Assembly: GCA_049841135.1 (NCBI GenBank)
Contig: JASGHK010000005.1
Location: 1,922,001 to 1,986,000, forward strand
Length of the DNA stretch: 64,000 nt
Reading direction: 5' to 3'
Source of the DNA: JACRCT01 sp049841135
GTDB taxonomy: Bacteria; Myxococcota; Myxococcia; Myxococcales; UBA5297
Within the stretch, counting starts at the first letter, position 1. Every line of letters begins with the position of its first letter. The notes beneath the pieces are model-generated. The model was not told the DNA's origin. It searched no databases and saw only the letters and a list, made by a program, of their open reading frames with translations. Below, piece by piece: positions 12,655-23,366 of this stretch. Position numbers and translations under genes: made by a program.

Positions 12655-13683
12655 CTACGGATACAGGCACCACGGAGCCGTGCAGACGCCCTCGGAGCAT
12701 TGGAGCGGGTCCGCGCAGTCGAACTCTTCGAGGCAGGTCGCGCCCAATCCCTTGCGCTCCACACAGGTGTTCCCCTCGCAATGGAACGGGACCCGGCAGG
12801 TCGAGGTCCACGGGCTCTTGGGCTCGCAGAAACCTCCCAGGTCGCCGAACGGGACGCACACGTTCGAAGGAGAGCACGCCAGGCCCCAGTCACAGCCCCC
12901 CGTCTCGCAGGAGTCGCCCTGCTTGCGGACCTGACAGGTGCCGGTGCCGCCGGTGCACGACTGGCCGGAGGCGCAGGTGACGCAGTACAGGCCCACCTTG
13001 CATTCGCCCCGGTTGCAGACCTCGCCCTTCCCGGGCTTCACGCTGCACCGACCGGCCTTGCACACGGTGCCGGTGGCGCACACGCCCAGGTCGGTGCAGT
13101 CCTCGCCCAGTGCCGGGAGCTTGGAGCAGGTGTCCAGACGGCAGTACAGCCCGGGGCCGCAGTCCGAGATGGCGCAGGGCTCGCCTTCGGCGGCCAAGCC
13201 CGGCGTGCCGCCGGGGCGGCAGGTGCCGGGGCAGGTGTTGGCGCTCGAGTCGCAGTGGAGCCCCGCCTTGCACTGCTGGTAGCAGGGCTCGCCCTCGCCG
13301 CGCGTCGGCACGTACCGCTCGCGGCACGACGCCAGGATCCAAGTGGAGCGGCTGTCGACGCACTCCTTCAGGGCACGGACCTCCTCGACGCAGCGGATCG
13401 CAGCGTCGAGGTCGAACTGGAGCTCGCCCGTGTCGAGACCCGCCTGTGTGAACGCGTCGTCGTAGGCCACCTGGGCCGCATAGAAGGTGCGGTATTCCCG
13501 CTCCACCTTCTGGCCGTAGGCGGGGTCGTAGGCGCCGCAGCGGACCCAGTTCTGGGACACGGCTTGGGACAGCGCCTCTTCCGCGCTCTGCCGGTCGACG
13601 ACCTTGATGGGGCTCTCACCGCCCGGGCCGTTGGGACCGCAGGCGAGGAGGGCGACGGGGAGGAGATAGGCGACGAGCCGCAT
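12655..13683 (-). CDS. cysteine-rich lipoprotein with Dickkopf-like repeats
   Basis: A lipobox, VALLACG, ends the signal peptide. About 100 helical residues follow, then about eight short modules of the type GEPCAISDCGPGLYCRLDTC, each with a C-x(5-6)-C-x(5)-C spacing that suggests tandem disulphide-bonded units. Similar modules are common in exported myxobacterial proteins with unknown ligands. I prefer ATG 13683, which immediately precedes MRLVAYLLPVALLAC; a GTG 39 bases upstream adds a non-signal-like extension. It is probably outer-membrane or surface anchored. The gene is in the same direction as the DUF1877 gene upstream but is separated by 72 bases. Confidence 0.75.
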   Translation of the reverse strand: MRLVAYLLPVALLACGPNGPGGESPIKVVDRQSAEEALSQAVSQNWVRCGAYDPAYGQKVEREYRTFYAAQVAYDDAFTQAGLDTGELQFDLDAAIRCVEEVRALKECVDSRSTWILASCRERYVPTRGEGEPCYQQCKAGLHCDSSANTCPGTCRPGGTPGLAAEGEPCAISDCGPGLYCRLDTCSKLPALGEDCTDLGVCATGTVCKAGRCSVKPGKGEVCNRGECKVGLYCVTCASGQSCTGGTGTCQVRKQGDSCETGGCDWGLACSPSNVCVPFGDLGGFCEPKSPWTSTCRVPFHCEGNTCVERKGLGATCLEEFDCADPLQCSEGVCTAPWCLYP

Positions 13684-13755
13684 GGAACGCTCCAGAGAAG
13701 CCCAGGTGGAATCACGCACCACGCAGGCCGGTGGCGATGTGAAGGATCCGGTCGC

Positions 13756-14247
13756 TCAGTCGAGCCAGGTGACCAGCCCGAGGCCGCGCTTGGCACCGCC
13801 AGCGAGGAACTGCTTGAGCGTGTCGAAGTGGCTCAGGAGGTAATCGCGGGAGTCCTCTTCCGAGACCCGCGCCCAACCCGAGGGATAGATGTCGGCGGCG
13901 TCCATCGCCTTCGGATCGAAGCGCTGGCGCAGCACGTCGGAGGTCAGCGGCTCGAGCGCACGGCAGAGGGCGCGGACCTCGTCGGCCGTGAAGGAGCGGG
14001 CAGGGCCGTACCCCACGTCCTCGTCGCCGATCTCCAGCCCGCCCGCGGCGATGAATCCGAGGGGCAGCGGGCTGTCCCAGGCGACGCCGGTGAGAAGGTA
14101 GTGGAGTCCGTGCCACGCCTTGTCCACGTCCAGGACCGAGTCGTCGGCGGCCTCGGACCCGAGGAACTCGTGAATCGAATCCGGCTCTTCGTGGAGCAAC
14201 TCGATCTCGCCGGGGCTCGCCAACCTGAAGTTTCCGATCATGCTCAT
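13756..14247 (-). CDS. YfbM-like (DUF1877) protein
   Basis: A 163-aa soluble protein beginning MSMIGNFRLASPGEIELL. It contains LDVDKAWHGLHYLLTG and the SFTADEVRALCRAL / LDPKAMDA-type segments characteristic of the YfbM/DUF1877 family. Known members are small cytoplasmic proteins without an assigned biochemical role. The start at 14247 is preceded by GAGGAGA at a longer than usual spacing. It is divergent from the lipoprotein at 14464, with 216 bases between. Confidence 0.8.
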   Translation of the reverse strand: MSMIGNFRLASPGEIELLHEEPDSIHEFLGSEAADDSVLDVDKAWHGLHYLLTGVAWDSPLPLGFIAAGGLEIGDEDVGYGPARSFTADEVRALCRALEPLTSDVLRQRFDPKAMDAADIYPSGWARVSEEDSRDYLLSHFDTLKQFLAGGAKRGLGLVTWLD

Positions 14248-14463
14248 GAGCCGCAGTCTCCTCGGACCGGCGCGGCGGAGGCAATGAGGCGCCGGACGGC
14301 CGCACCCCGGCGGCGTCCGCTCGAGGACCGCTGTGCACCTGCCGGCACAGTGGGCACGGCCCTTCCCTCTGCTGGACACGTGCGCCCTTGAAAACACAGG
14401 AGGAATCGACTGGCGCGACGGCTGCAAACCTCCCTGGCATCCACTCGAACCGGGAGCCCCGAA

Positions 14464-15192
14464 ATGAACCCGACGACGATCTCGCTCTTCACCTGCATCG
14501 CCGCGCTGGGCCTGGCCGCCTGCCAGCGTCCCACCCCCATCGCCTCGGTCTCCGACGCCACCCTGAAGCTGTCGCGGTCGACCTGGGGCTGCACCGGCGA
14601 GGACTCGGTGCTCGACACCTTCAGCCTCGAGCTGCTGCCCAACAGCGGCGACTACGGCACCATCGACGCCACCGCCACGCTCGACGGCGTGGTGCTCAAG
14701 CAGGTCGAGCGCGGCGACTGCCCCACCGGCTTCGAGGTCGGCGGCTCCATCCACCGCTGCACCCCGCCGATGTGGATCCTGGACGGCGCCATCGCCAGGC
14801 AGGAGCCCGGCCACGTCGGCAAGATCGTCGTCTCCGACGCCACCGGCAGCCTGTCCATGGAGGTGCGCGACGTCTTCACCGACCGCCGGGTGCAGCTGGT
14901 GCAGGGCGGCATCGGCGCCGGCCGCGCCTCGCTCGACTGGACGCCCGCCACCGACACGGTGACCGACGCCTCGGCTTCGCGCATCACGTACGACCTCATG
15001 TCCCCCGGCTCTTACGTGACCGGCTCGGTGCCCGCGGCGAACCACGCCATCGACTTCGCCAGCCTGCCCGAGGGCGCCATCGCCGGCGAGACGCTGGAGG
15101 TCCGCTGGACCGCGCAGATGCCCATCCCTGCCTGCGGCGCCGCGGCCTGCGAGGCGCAGCTGGGCACCTGCCAGCTCGTGACCCTGCCGTAG
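14464..15192 (+). CDS. lipoprotein of unknown function
   Basis: A 242-aa protein with signal peptide and lipobox LGLAACQ. The mature part is beta-rich, with alternating polar and hydrophobic residues and four Cys late in the chain (IPACGAAACEAQLGTC), plus two earlier Cys pairs. No catalytic motif is visible and I do not recognise the family. It converges on the giant PPC-repeat gene, with a strong shared hairpin between the two stops. Confidence 0.7.
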   Translation: MNPTTISLFTCIAALGLAACQRPTPIASVSDATLKLSRSTWGCTGEDSVLDTFSLELLPNSGDYGTIDATATLDGVVLKQVERGDCPTGFEVGGSIHRCTPPMWILDGAIARQEPGHVGKIVVSDATGSLSMEVRDVFTDRRVQLVQGGIGAGRASLDWTPATDTVTDASASRITYDLMSPGSYVTGSVPAANHAIDFASLPEGAIAGETLEVRWTAQMPIPACGAAACEAQLGTCQLVTLP

Positions 15193-15241
15193 CTCCGCGC
15201 CGTCAATCGAGGCCCGCCGGACTCAGCGGGGTCGGGGGAGC

Positions 15242-15271
15242 GGCCCCGCCGCCGGAGGTGGCGGCGGGGCC
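15242..15271. terminator. bidirectional terminator hairpin between convergent genes
   Basis: A perfect 12-bp GC-only stem (15242-15253 with 15260-15271) closes a 6-base loop, GGAGGT. It lies 50 bases after the lipoprotein stop and 15 bases after the stop of the giant repeat gene on the other strand, the expected position for a shared terminator. Confidence 0.7.
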
Positions 15272-15285
15272 CATCGCCCGTGGGG

Positions 15286-18200
15286 CTACTCGACCGTGAT
15301 CGTGAACTGTCCCGCATACGTCTCCGACGTGGTGTCCACGTGGATGTAGAAGGGCTTGCCAGCCCTTCCTTCCACCGTCAGGACCTCGGGGACCCCGACG
15401 CCGGCCGTGCTGCTGATGGCGAGGCAGGCTTCGCCGGTGCCGCCGCACTCGCTCGCGGAGACCCAGACCACCGGGTTGGCCGTCGTGGTGATGGGCGTCA
15501 CCGTGACGACGAACGGGCCGTCGGTAGCCGGGGTGTAGAGGTAGACCACCTCGGGGCCCTTCGTGTTGCTCAGGGTGGTCATCGCGTCGCACACCGCCGA
15601 CCAGGGGCCTGCGCCGTACTGGTGGTAGGCGTCGGTGAGGTCGCCCGGGACCGTGGTGAGCGGATAGAGGACCTCCGGGCTGGCGCAGGTGTCGTTGGCC
15701 GGCGGGTAGATGGGCGGGTCGAGGGTGACCGTGAGGTTGTAGTCGCCCGCGGTCGGGGCCGACCCGCCGCCGCCGTCGACCCAGAGGTAGTAGGTCATCG
15801 GCGTCGCCACCTTGATGGCTGCGAGGGCGGTCCCGCCGGCGGCGGTGGCCTCCTCGCAGACGAGCTCGGTCGCTGCGCTGGAGCAGGTGGTGCGCAGGTG
15901 GACCGCCGGCTGGAACGCCGGGGTCAAAGGCGTCACCTGGGCGGTGATCTTCTGGTCGGCCGTGGTGGTGAAGGCGTAGACCACGTCGCCGCCGCCGGTG
16001 TAGGCGCACGAGCCCTTGGTCTCGTCGAGCGCGCCGGTGGTGGTGCCGCTCACCGTCACCGAGTTGGCCGAGGCGAACGAGAGCGGCTGCGGCGCGAAGC
16101 AGGTCTCGTTGACCGGTCCCGTGCCCGGCGCGGCCAGCGTGACCTCCAGGGTGTAGCGGCCGAACTCGCCGTTCTTGGAGTCGACGAACACGAAGTAGGT
16201 CCCTGCCGGCAGGTGCGTCGCGGTGGCGGTGATCGCCGGGGTGGACGTCGTCGAGGTCGAGGTAGAGACCGTGCAGGTCACCTCCTCGCTGTCGGCGCTG
16301 CTCGCGCAGTCCCGGCGCAGGTAGGTCGTCGGGTGGACGCAGAGGACGCCCGAGCCGCAGGTCGGGGACAGGATCTTCACGGTCGCCAGCTTCTCCTCGG
16401 TCGTGGTGAACGTGTAGACCAGGTCCGGCCCGCTCGGCGACTGGCAGGTGCCCGAGGCGTCGTCCGTGGCGCCGGTGGTGTCCGCGGTCTCCACCGCCAC
16501 GCCGTTGCTGAAGACCAGCTCCTTCGCGGTGGCGCAGGTGTCGTTGGCCGGGGCCGCGGCGGGCGTCGAGGTGGTCACGGTGACGCCGAAGGTGGTCCCG
16601 GTGAGAGTGGTCGTCGTCGAGTCCACCACCACGTAGTAGGTCCCGGCCGCGAGGCGGGGCAGGGTGACCTTGGTGAAGGTCGCGGTGGTGGTCGCCGGGT
16701 AGCTGCAGGCCATCGGGAGCTGGCTGGTGTTGTCGCTGCAGGTCGACCGGACCGAGACGACGGGGCGGAAGCCGCCGGTCTGGACCGCGACCTCGACCGC
16801 CTTCTCCGAGTCGAGCGTGAAGGAGTAGGTGAGGTCCCGGTAGCTCGAGCTCGACTGGCAGGACGGGAAGTCGTGCACGGCCAGGGCCATGTCCTGGCCG
16901 GTCAGGCTCCCGATTCCGGTGGCCGGGTCGATGGCGATGGGGGTCGGCAGCGCGCAGGCGTCGTTGGGGACCGGGGTGCCCAGGGTCAGGTCGAGCTTGA
17001 AGGGGCCGGCGGCCCGGTCGACGCCGTCGACGACGACGTAGTAGGTCCCGGGCGTCAGGTAGGCCGCGTAGGCCGTCGCCGCCGAGCCGGCGGTGGAGGT
17101 GTACTTGCAGGCCACCTCGTCGGCCTCCGCGGCGCTGGTGCAGCTGCCCTTGCGGATGTAGACGCCGGGCTTGAGCTTGTCGGAGGCCAGCGTGCCGGTC
17201 GGCGTGAGCACGGCCCGGAGCGACCGATCGGCGCCGGTCAGCGTGAAGGAGTAGACCAGGTCCGGCCCGTCCATCGGGTAGCTGCTCGTGGCGCAGGTGC
17301 CGGCGTAGTCGTTGGCCGCGGTGCGGGTGTCTCCGGTGACCGAGGCGGTGTCGCCGGTGAAGGTCAGCGGGATGGCGCCGCCGCAGGTGTCCTCGGGCAC
17401 CGGTGTCGTCGCCTGCGTCGAGACGCTCAGGGTGAACGGGCCCTTGGCGGTCGCGGTCGCGCCGTCGACCCACACGTAGTAGCGCCCTGGCGTCAGGCGC
17501 CCGAAGGTGAGGTTGGCGGTGGTCGCGGTCGTGGCCGCCGCGGTGCAGCCGTAGAACGGCTGGCTGGCGCTGTCGGCGCAGTCGGTTCGCAGGTAGATGA
17601 CCGGGCGCCAACCGGGGGCGGCGGTCACCAGGTCGAGGGCCACCCGGCGCTCCTCGGTCAAGGCGAAGCTGTAGACCACGTCCATGCCGCTGGAGCCGGA
17701 GGGTGAGCAGTCGATCGCGGTCACGTTGTGGACGGCGGATGTCGTGTCCCCGGTCACCTCGCCGAAGCCGGTCCCGGGATCGAGCGGGATGTCGATCGGA
17801 GCGCTGCAGGTGTCGTTGGCGATGACCGCGGTCGTCTGGACCTGGAGGGTGAACTTGCCGTAGGTCCCGAGCAGCCCGTCGACGACGAGGTAGTACGGCT
17901 CGGGCCGACCCTTGAGGATGGGGATGGTGAAGGTCGCCACCCCGCTCGACTCGTACTTGCAGCCGAGCTGGTCGGCGGCGGTGGCGCTGGTGCAGTCCTT
18001 GCGCAGGTAGAGCGCGGGCCGGAAGGTGGGGGTGGCCGCGTCGCGCGTGACGGTGGCGGTAACCGCCATGTCCGTCGGGATGACGAAGGAGTAGACCAGG
18101 TCGCCACCGTTCATCTGCAGCGAGCTGGTGGCGCAAAGCCCCTGGTAGTCATGGACCGCCGACCGGGTCGTGCCGCCGGTCAGGGCCACGCCGCTGGCGT

Positions 18201-21200
18201 CGAAGGTCAGGGCCTCGGGCGTCGCGCAGGTGTCGTTGGCCGGCGGGACGCTGGGATCCGAGGCCTGGACGTCGAGCCGGAACGCGCCGGCGGTGTTGCT
18301 GTAGCCGTCCACGAAGATGTCGTAGTGGCCGGGGTTCAAGACCGGGATCTCCAGGGTGACCGGTTGCCCGCCGGTGGCGGTGGCCGGCTCGCAGCCCACG
18401 AGCGGGCCGCTGCTGGTGGTGCACGAGCTGCGCACGTGGATCGCCGGGCGGTAGGTCGGCGCCCACGCGTCCGGGGTCACGGTGATCTGCAGGCGGGAGG
18501 CCGTGGCGAGCGTGATGCCGTAGACCACGTCCTTGCCGCCCGAGGAGCAGTTGGTGGCCGAGTAGTCGGCCTTGGCGTAGGAGGTGTCGCCGGTGACCGA
18601 GACGGAGCGCGTCACCGGGTCCAGGGTGAGCCTCCTTCTCCGTGGCGCAGGTGTCGTTGTTGACGGCCTCGGCGAGCGCCAGCTTGAGGGTGAACGGCCC
18701 GCCGGCCTTCTCCGGGTTCGAGGAGTAGGAGGCGTCGACGAACAGGTAGTAGGTGATCGGGTTGCCGGCCTCGTCGTTGGCCGGCAGCCACGGCAGGGCG
18801 AACTTGTTGGTCACCGGCACCGGCGGATAGGCCGACGAGGCCGCGGAGTAGGAGCAGATCGTCTGGTCGGCCAGGGCCGGGCTCGCACAGTTGCCGGCGC
18901 GCAGATACATCGACGGGGCGATCCCCGCGGCCGCGGTGTACTCCGCCGTGAGCGAGTGGTCCTGGTCGAGGGTGAAGGAGTAGACGAGGTCGCCGCCGTT
19001 GGCCTTGGTGCAGCTGCCCGTGTCGTGGTTGATCGCGCCGAGCGAGTCGCCGGTCACGGTCGCCGTGAGGGTCGCCGGGTCGAAGGTGATCGGCGTGCCG
19101 GGGCAGGTGTCGTTGGGCAGCAGGGACACGGCCTGGGCCATGACGACCAGCTCGAAGTTGCCCACGGTGCTGGTCGCGGAGGTCGAGACGCTGTCCACCC
19201 AGACGTAATAGGTCCCGGCGTCGAGGACGGGATAGGTGATCTCGTAGGGGCTGAGCGTCACGCAGCCGAGCTCGGTCGCGACCGAGGCGCAGTCCTTGCG
19301 CAGCTGGATCGAAGCCTGGCCCGTGCTGTCGCGGACGAGGCTCATCGAGACCTTGCTCGGGTTCGCCAGGGTCATGCGGTAGACGACGTCGGCGCCGCTG
19401 CCCATGCACGACGTGGAGCCGGTGGAGTCGTTGGCCATGGAGACGGTGGTGCCGAAGGCGGTCGCGGTCCCGCCGCTGAAGACGAGGTCCTCCGCCCCGG
19501 AGCAGTTGTCGTTGCCCGGAGGCGGCCGGCTCTGGACCTCCAGGGCGAACTTGCCCGCGGTCGGCACGCCGGTGGCGCTGGTCGAGGTCATCTTGCCGTC
19601 GACGATGAGGTGGTAGCTGCCCGGCGGGAGCAGGGCGGTGACCGAGGCCTTGGCGCTGGTGCCCGTGCTGCAGACCTTCTGGTCGGCCTGGTCATCGCAG
19701 TTGGCGCCGCGGAGGTAGACGGCCGGGTAGAAGATCGGCGTGGAGGGGTCGCGGGTGACGTTGGCGACGACCAGCCGGGTCTCCGTCAACTGGAAGGAGT
19801 AGACGACGTCGCCGCCGCCCATGCGCACCGAGTAGGAGCAGGAGGCGTCGCCGGTGTAGTCGTCCGCGGCGAAGCTGGTCTCGCCCGTGGTGGTCGCGAC
19901 GTCGCCCGACCAGACGAGGGCCTCGGCGCCGGCGCAGGTGTCGTTGGCCGGCGGTGCGCGCTGGAAGACGACCTCGAGGGTGAAGGCTCCGAAGGAGCCC
20001 TTGTGGCCGTCGACGACGACGTAGTACGGGCCGGCCGTCAGGTCCTTGCGCACGTAGGCGACGTTGCCCGGGGAGGTGGTGCGCATGCAGGCGACCTCGT
20101 TGCCGGACGCCGTGCTGTTGCAGTCCTTCAAGAGGTACAGGGCCGGGGTGTAGCCGGGCGTGGAGGGGTCGGGGGTGAGGGTCACCGTCACCGTGCCGTC
20201 CGCCGGCAGGTCGAGCAGGTAGGCCACGTCGCCGCCGGCGATGGGGCTGTCGTTGAGGTGGCAGCTGCCGCTCAGGTCATGGAAGGCGTGCGAGGTGTCG
20301 CCCTGGACCGTGGCGGCGTCGCCGACGAACTGCAGCGGGAGGGCGCCGGCGCAGGTGTCGTTCACCGGGAAGCCCGCCGAGAGCCAGGTCTCGACCTCCA
20401 GCTGGAAGGGGCCCTTGTTGTAGGCCCCGCTGGACGAGGTGGAGTTGGTGTCGGCCCAGATGAAGTACGTGCCGGGGCGCAGGTTGTGGAGCTCGAGGAC
20501 GGACGGGCTCGCCGGCTGCCCGTCGGTCTGCTTCACCGAGTTGCAGCCCAGCTCGGTGGCGTTGCTGGTGCAGTCGGTGCGCACCGAGATGATCTGGTAG
20601 GTGTAGCTGCCGGTGCGGGGCGTGGCCTGCAGGGTGAGCTTGAGGTCGCGGGTCTCGGTCAGCTCGAGCTCGTAGACGAGGTCGGTGCCCGTGCCGGTGC
20701 AGTTGTCGCTCTCGGAGTCGTCCCGGGTCAGGGTGTAGTCGCCGGTGAGCGTGGCCTTGCCCGTCGCGTCCAGCACGATCTTCTTGGCGCTGGTGCAGTC
20801 CTCGTTCGCGTTGGGCACGGTGCAGAGGTTGTCGAGCCCGCACACCTCCCCCTGCCCCTGGCAGGTTCCGCACTCCGCCGTCTTGGGCTCTCCGCAGGAG
20901 TCGACCCCAACGAGCGTGCCGCAGGTCTTCTGCAGCCGCGTGCAGAACTCGGCGTCGGTCTCCCCGGGGCAGAGCTCGCACTGGCCGGACTCGCACTGCT
21001 CGAAGGACTGGCACGGCCCGCAGGTCACCGTCCGGTCGGCGTTGCAGTTGTCCTTGCCGGTGAGGGTGTCGCACTCCTGGCCCAGGCGGGCGCAGAAGCT
21101 GGAGTCCGGCTCGGGCCTGCAGGTGCAGACATGGTCGATGCAGACGAAGGCGTCGCCACAGGTACCGCAGTTGACCGTGCGGGCGACGCCGCAGTTGTCA

Positions 21201-21607
21201 GGGGCCGTGACGGGGCCGCAGTCCTTCTGCAGCCGCTCGCAGAACCGCTGGTCGCTCTCGGTTTGGCACAGGCACTGGCCCGAGGCGACGTCGCAGACCG
21301 CGTCCGACGGGCATTCCCCGCAGGAGCCTTCACAGCCGTCGGGGCCGCACTGCTTGCCGTCGCACTGCGGCTTGCAGGCCGGAAGGGTGCAGTTCCCTTC
21401 GTCGCACACCATGTCGTCCGGACAGCAGCCTTCGCCGCAGGGGACGAGGCAGGCCGTGGCATCGGGCAGCGGTGTCCCGGCGTCTGGCATCGGCGCCGAC
21501 GCATCGAGCCCGGGCGTGACGATGACAAGCGGTGGGTCCTCGGTGCAACCCAGCGATGCGCCCAGGACGAGACAGAGGACGAGCTTGAGGGGTGAGCTGC
21601 TTCGCAT
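15286..21607 (-). CDS. giant lipoprotein with 13 PPC-like repeats (one frame break)
   Basis: After correction about 2106 aa. A lipobox, GASLGC, follows the signal peptide. The next 250 residues hold an Asp/Pro linker and at least three cysteine modules of the form DxxFCxRLxxxCG...CGTC. Thirteen repeats of about 110 aa follow, each opening NDTCA and continuing with GDT, GGDVVYSF, YLRxxC and GTYYVVVDG, as in bacterial pre-peptidase C-terminal (PPC) beta-sandwich domains. No protease domain is present, so it is likely a surface or matrix adhesin. The frame breaks at 18628-18634 (GAGCCTC for GAGCTC), inside repeat six; correction gives ATEKELTLDPVTR. Start 21607 has GGAG 6 bases upstream. Confidence 0.8.
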
Positions 21608-21842
21608 GGCGAGCTCCATCCCCTCCGCGGTCTGCCTCGGATTGTACTGTGTTCGCGCGAATCTGAGGGACCCCCCCTTCTGAGCGTACCGTCCGAGGGA
21701 ACCTTGGCTTCCTCGCCAGGCCGGCCCGAGGACTTCGAAGCGCCGAAACGAAGTCGAGGGCGATGAGGCGATGAGCACAGCGGCGGCGGCGTCCCTCCGC
21801 TCACCGGTGCTACGCTCGCGCCGCCACCAAGGGAGAGCCACC

Positions 21843-23018
21843 GTGTACCCGCGCCTCGTCCGCTCCGCCTTGTCTGCCGCGCTCGTGCCCAGCCTCGCGC
21901 TCGTCCTCGCGCTTCCCGCGGCCGCACAGCCGGCCGCCACGTCGATGCCGGTCGAGCTCGGGGGTCGACACTGGGCCCCGGCGAACCTCGCCGTCGATCG
22001 CTTCCGCAATGGCGACGCAATTCCGCAGGCCCAGGACGACGAGGCCTGGAGGCGCGCGGGCGAGGCGAAGGAGCCGGCCTGGTGCTACTTCGACGGAGAC
22101 CCGTCGAAGGGGCGGCTCTACAACGGCTGGGCGGTGAGCGACCCGCGCGGCCTGGCACCGGCCGGCTGGAAGATCCCCGCCGAGGGCGACTGGAAGGCGG
22201 TGCTGGACGCGATCGGTGGGCGGGAGTCGGGGGGCGCGCTCCGGCAGCCCGTGGGCCGGTCGCCGAAGGCCCTGGGAATGGACGGAGGCGGGGCACGCCA
22301 GGAGCGGATTGGCTTCGTGGAGGGCGGAACCGCGATCTTCTGGACGTCCACGGTGAAGGACTCCGAGCTCGCGGTGGCGGCGTTCGTCTTCTCCTTTGGC
22401 CGCGTCATTCTGGCGGGGCGGGCGAGGAGCGAGGGGCTCTCGGTGCGGCTCGTCGCGGATGGTGCGCCCAAGCCCTTCGTCGCGGAGAAGACGCCGCCGA
22501 CGCGGGCTCAGGTGGAGGCGGAGGAGGCACGCAAGGCGGCCGCAGCCGAGGCGGCGCGCAAGCAGACCGAGGCCGAGGCCGACCGCAAGAAGCAGCAGGA
22601 GCTGAGCACCGTCCGCTACGTCGACTCGGGCGTGACGTCGGGCGCCAAGGAGCTGCCGAAGAGCTGGCCCGAGGCGCTGCGCAACCCGGCCCAGAGCGTC
22701 GTCGGCGAGTACCGAGGCGCAAGGAACGTCGGCTGCAGCATCAAGAGCCTGGGCGAGAACCAGATCGAGCTGGCCTGCTCCCGCTGGGAAGAGCACGGCA
22801 CCTGGCTCACCAAATCCACCACGAGCTTCACCGGAGGCGGCAAGTACCGAATCCGGAGCATCCAGCGCTCCCAGGGGTCCTTCGACGTCGCGCCCGAAAA
22901 CGTGCCGGGGCCCTACTACAAGCTGTCGCTCGACGCCGCGGGCATCCTGTTGACCTATCGGGAGAGCGACGGCACCTTCCACCTCCGCATCGACAACCAT
23001 CGGCTCGACAAGAAGTGA
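21843..23018 (+). CDS. secreted FISUMP-domain protein
   Basis: About 391 aa with a signal peptide (SLALVLALPAAAQ). The first half matches the Fibrobacter succinogenes major paralogous domain: GRLYNGWAVSDPRGLAPAGW, then IPAEGDW and IFWTSTV. An Ala/Glu/Lys-rich coiled coil at about 230-265 (EARKAAAAEAARKQ) leads to a beta-rich C-terminal region with YRGARNVGCSI. Its function is unknown; FISUMP domains occur in exported proteins. I chose GTG 21843 because GGGAG lies 7 bases upstream and the signal peptide then starts cleanly; an ATG 72 bases upstream gives an Arg-rich extension. It is divergent from the giant PPC gene. Confidence 0.75.
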   Translation: MYPRLVRSALSAALVPSLALVLALPAAAQPAATSMPVELGGRHWAPANLAVDRFRNGDAIPQAQDDEAWRRAGEAKEPAWCYFDGDPSKGRLYNGWAVSDPRGLAPAGWKIPAEGDWKAVLDAIGGRESGGALRQPVGRSPKALGMDGGGARQERIGFVEGGTAIFWTSTVKDSELAVAAFVFSFGRVILAGRARSEGLSVRLVADGAPKPFVAEKTPPTRAQVEAEEARKAAAAEAARKQTEAEADRKKQQELSTVRYVDSGVTSGAKELPKSWPEALRNPAQSVVGEYRGARNVGCSIKSLGENQIELACSRWEEHGTWLTKSTTSFTGGGKYRIRSIQRSQGSFDVAPENVPGPYYKLSLDAAGILLTYRESDGTFHLRIDNHRLDKK

Positions 23019-23366
23019 CGGGGCGCCAAGTACCTGATTCTCCTGGTGTGTGACTTCGCAACCTCCCGAATTCATTGAGGGTGGTCCAGAGCCCCGCATC
23101 CACGATCTGTCGCCAGCGGCCTTCGGGCCCGGGGTGGGGCCAGGTTCCGAATCCGAATCCGCGGATTGCTCCCGCCCGCGAGTCGTCGCGCAGGGTCTCC
23201 GCATCCTGCCCGGGTCGCGCTCGGGCAGGAGGAAAGCGACGGCCCGCAATCGATCGCGGCCGCATCAAGGCGCTCTGGAGTGGCGCCCGTCCTCGTGCTA
23301 CGACCCTTGGCCTTCCCCAGGGGGCCGGCCGGCCGGTCCCTCGTCTTCCCAAGAAACGAGCACCTC
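23019..23366. other. 348-base intergenic region with a hairpin
   Basis: There is no gene I can support here. A 9-bp stem (23204-23212 with 23222-23230, TCCTGCCCG / CGGGCAGGA) with a 9-base loop lies about 140 bases before the start of the EGF/clostripain gene. It could end transcription from the FISUMP gene or sit in the leader of the next gene. Confidence 0.4.

Noticed and set aside
15280..21595. Long plus-strand open frames antisense to the giant PPC gene
   Set aside because: Shadow frames of a GC-rich gene: Gly/Arg/Val-rich, no motifs, no ribosome sites. The minus-strand repeats are clearly protein-like.
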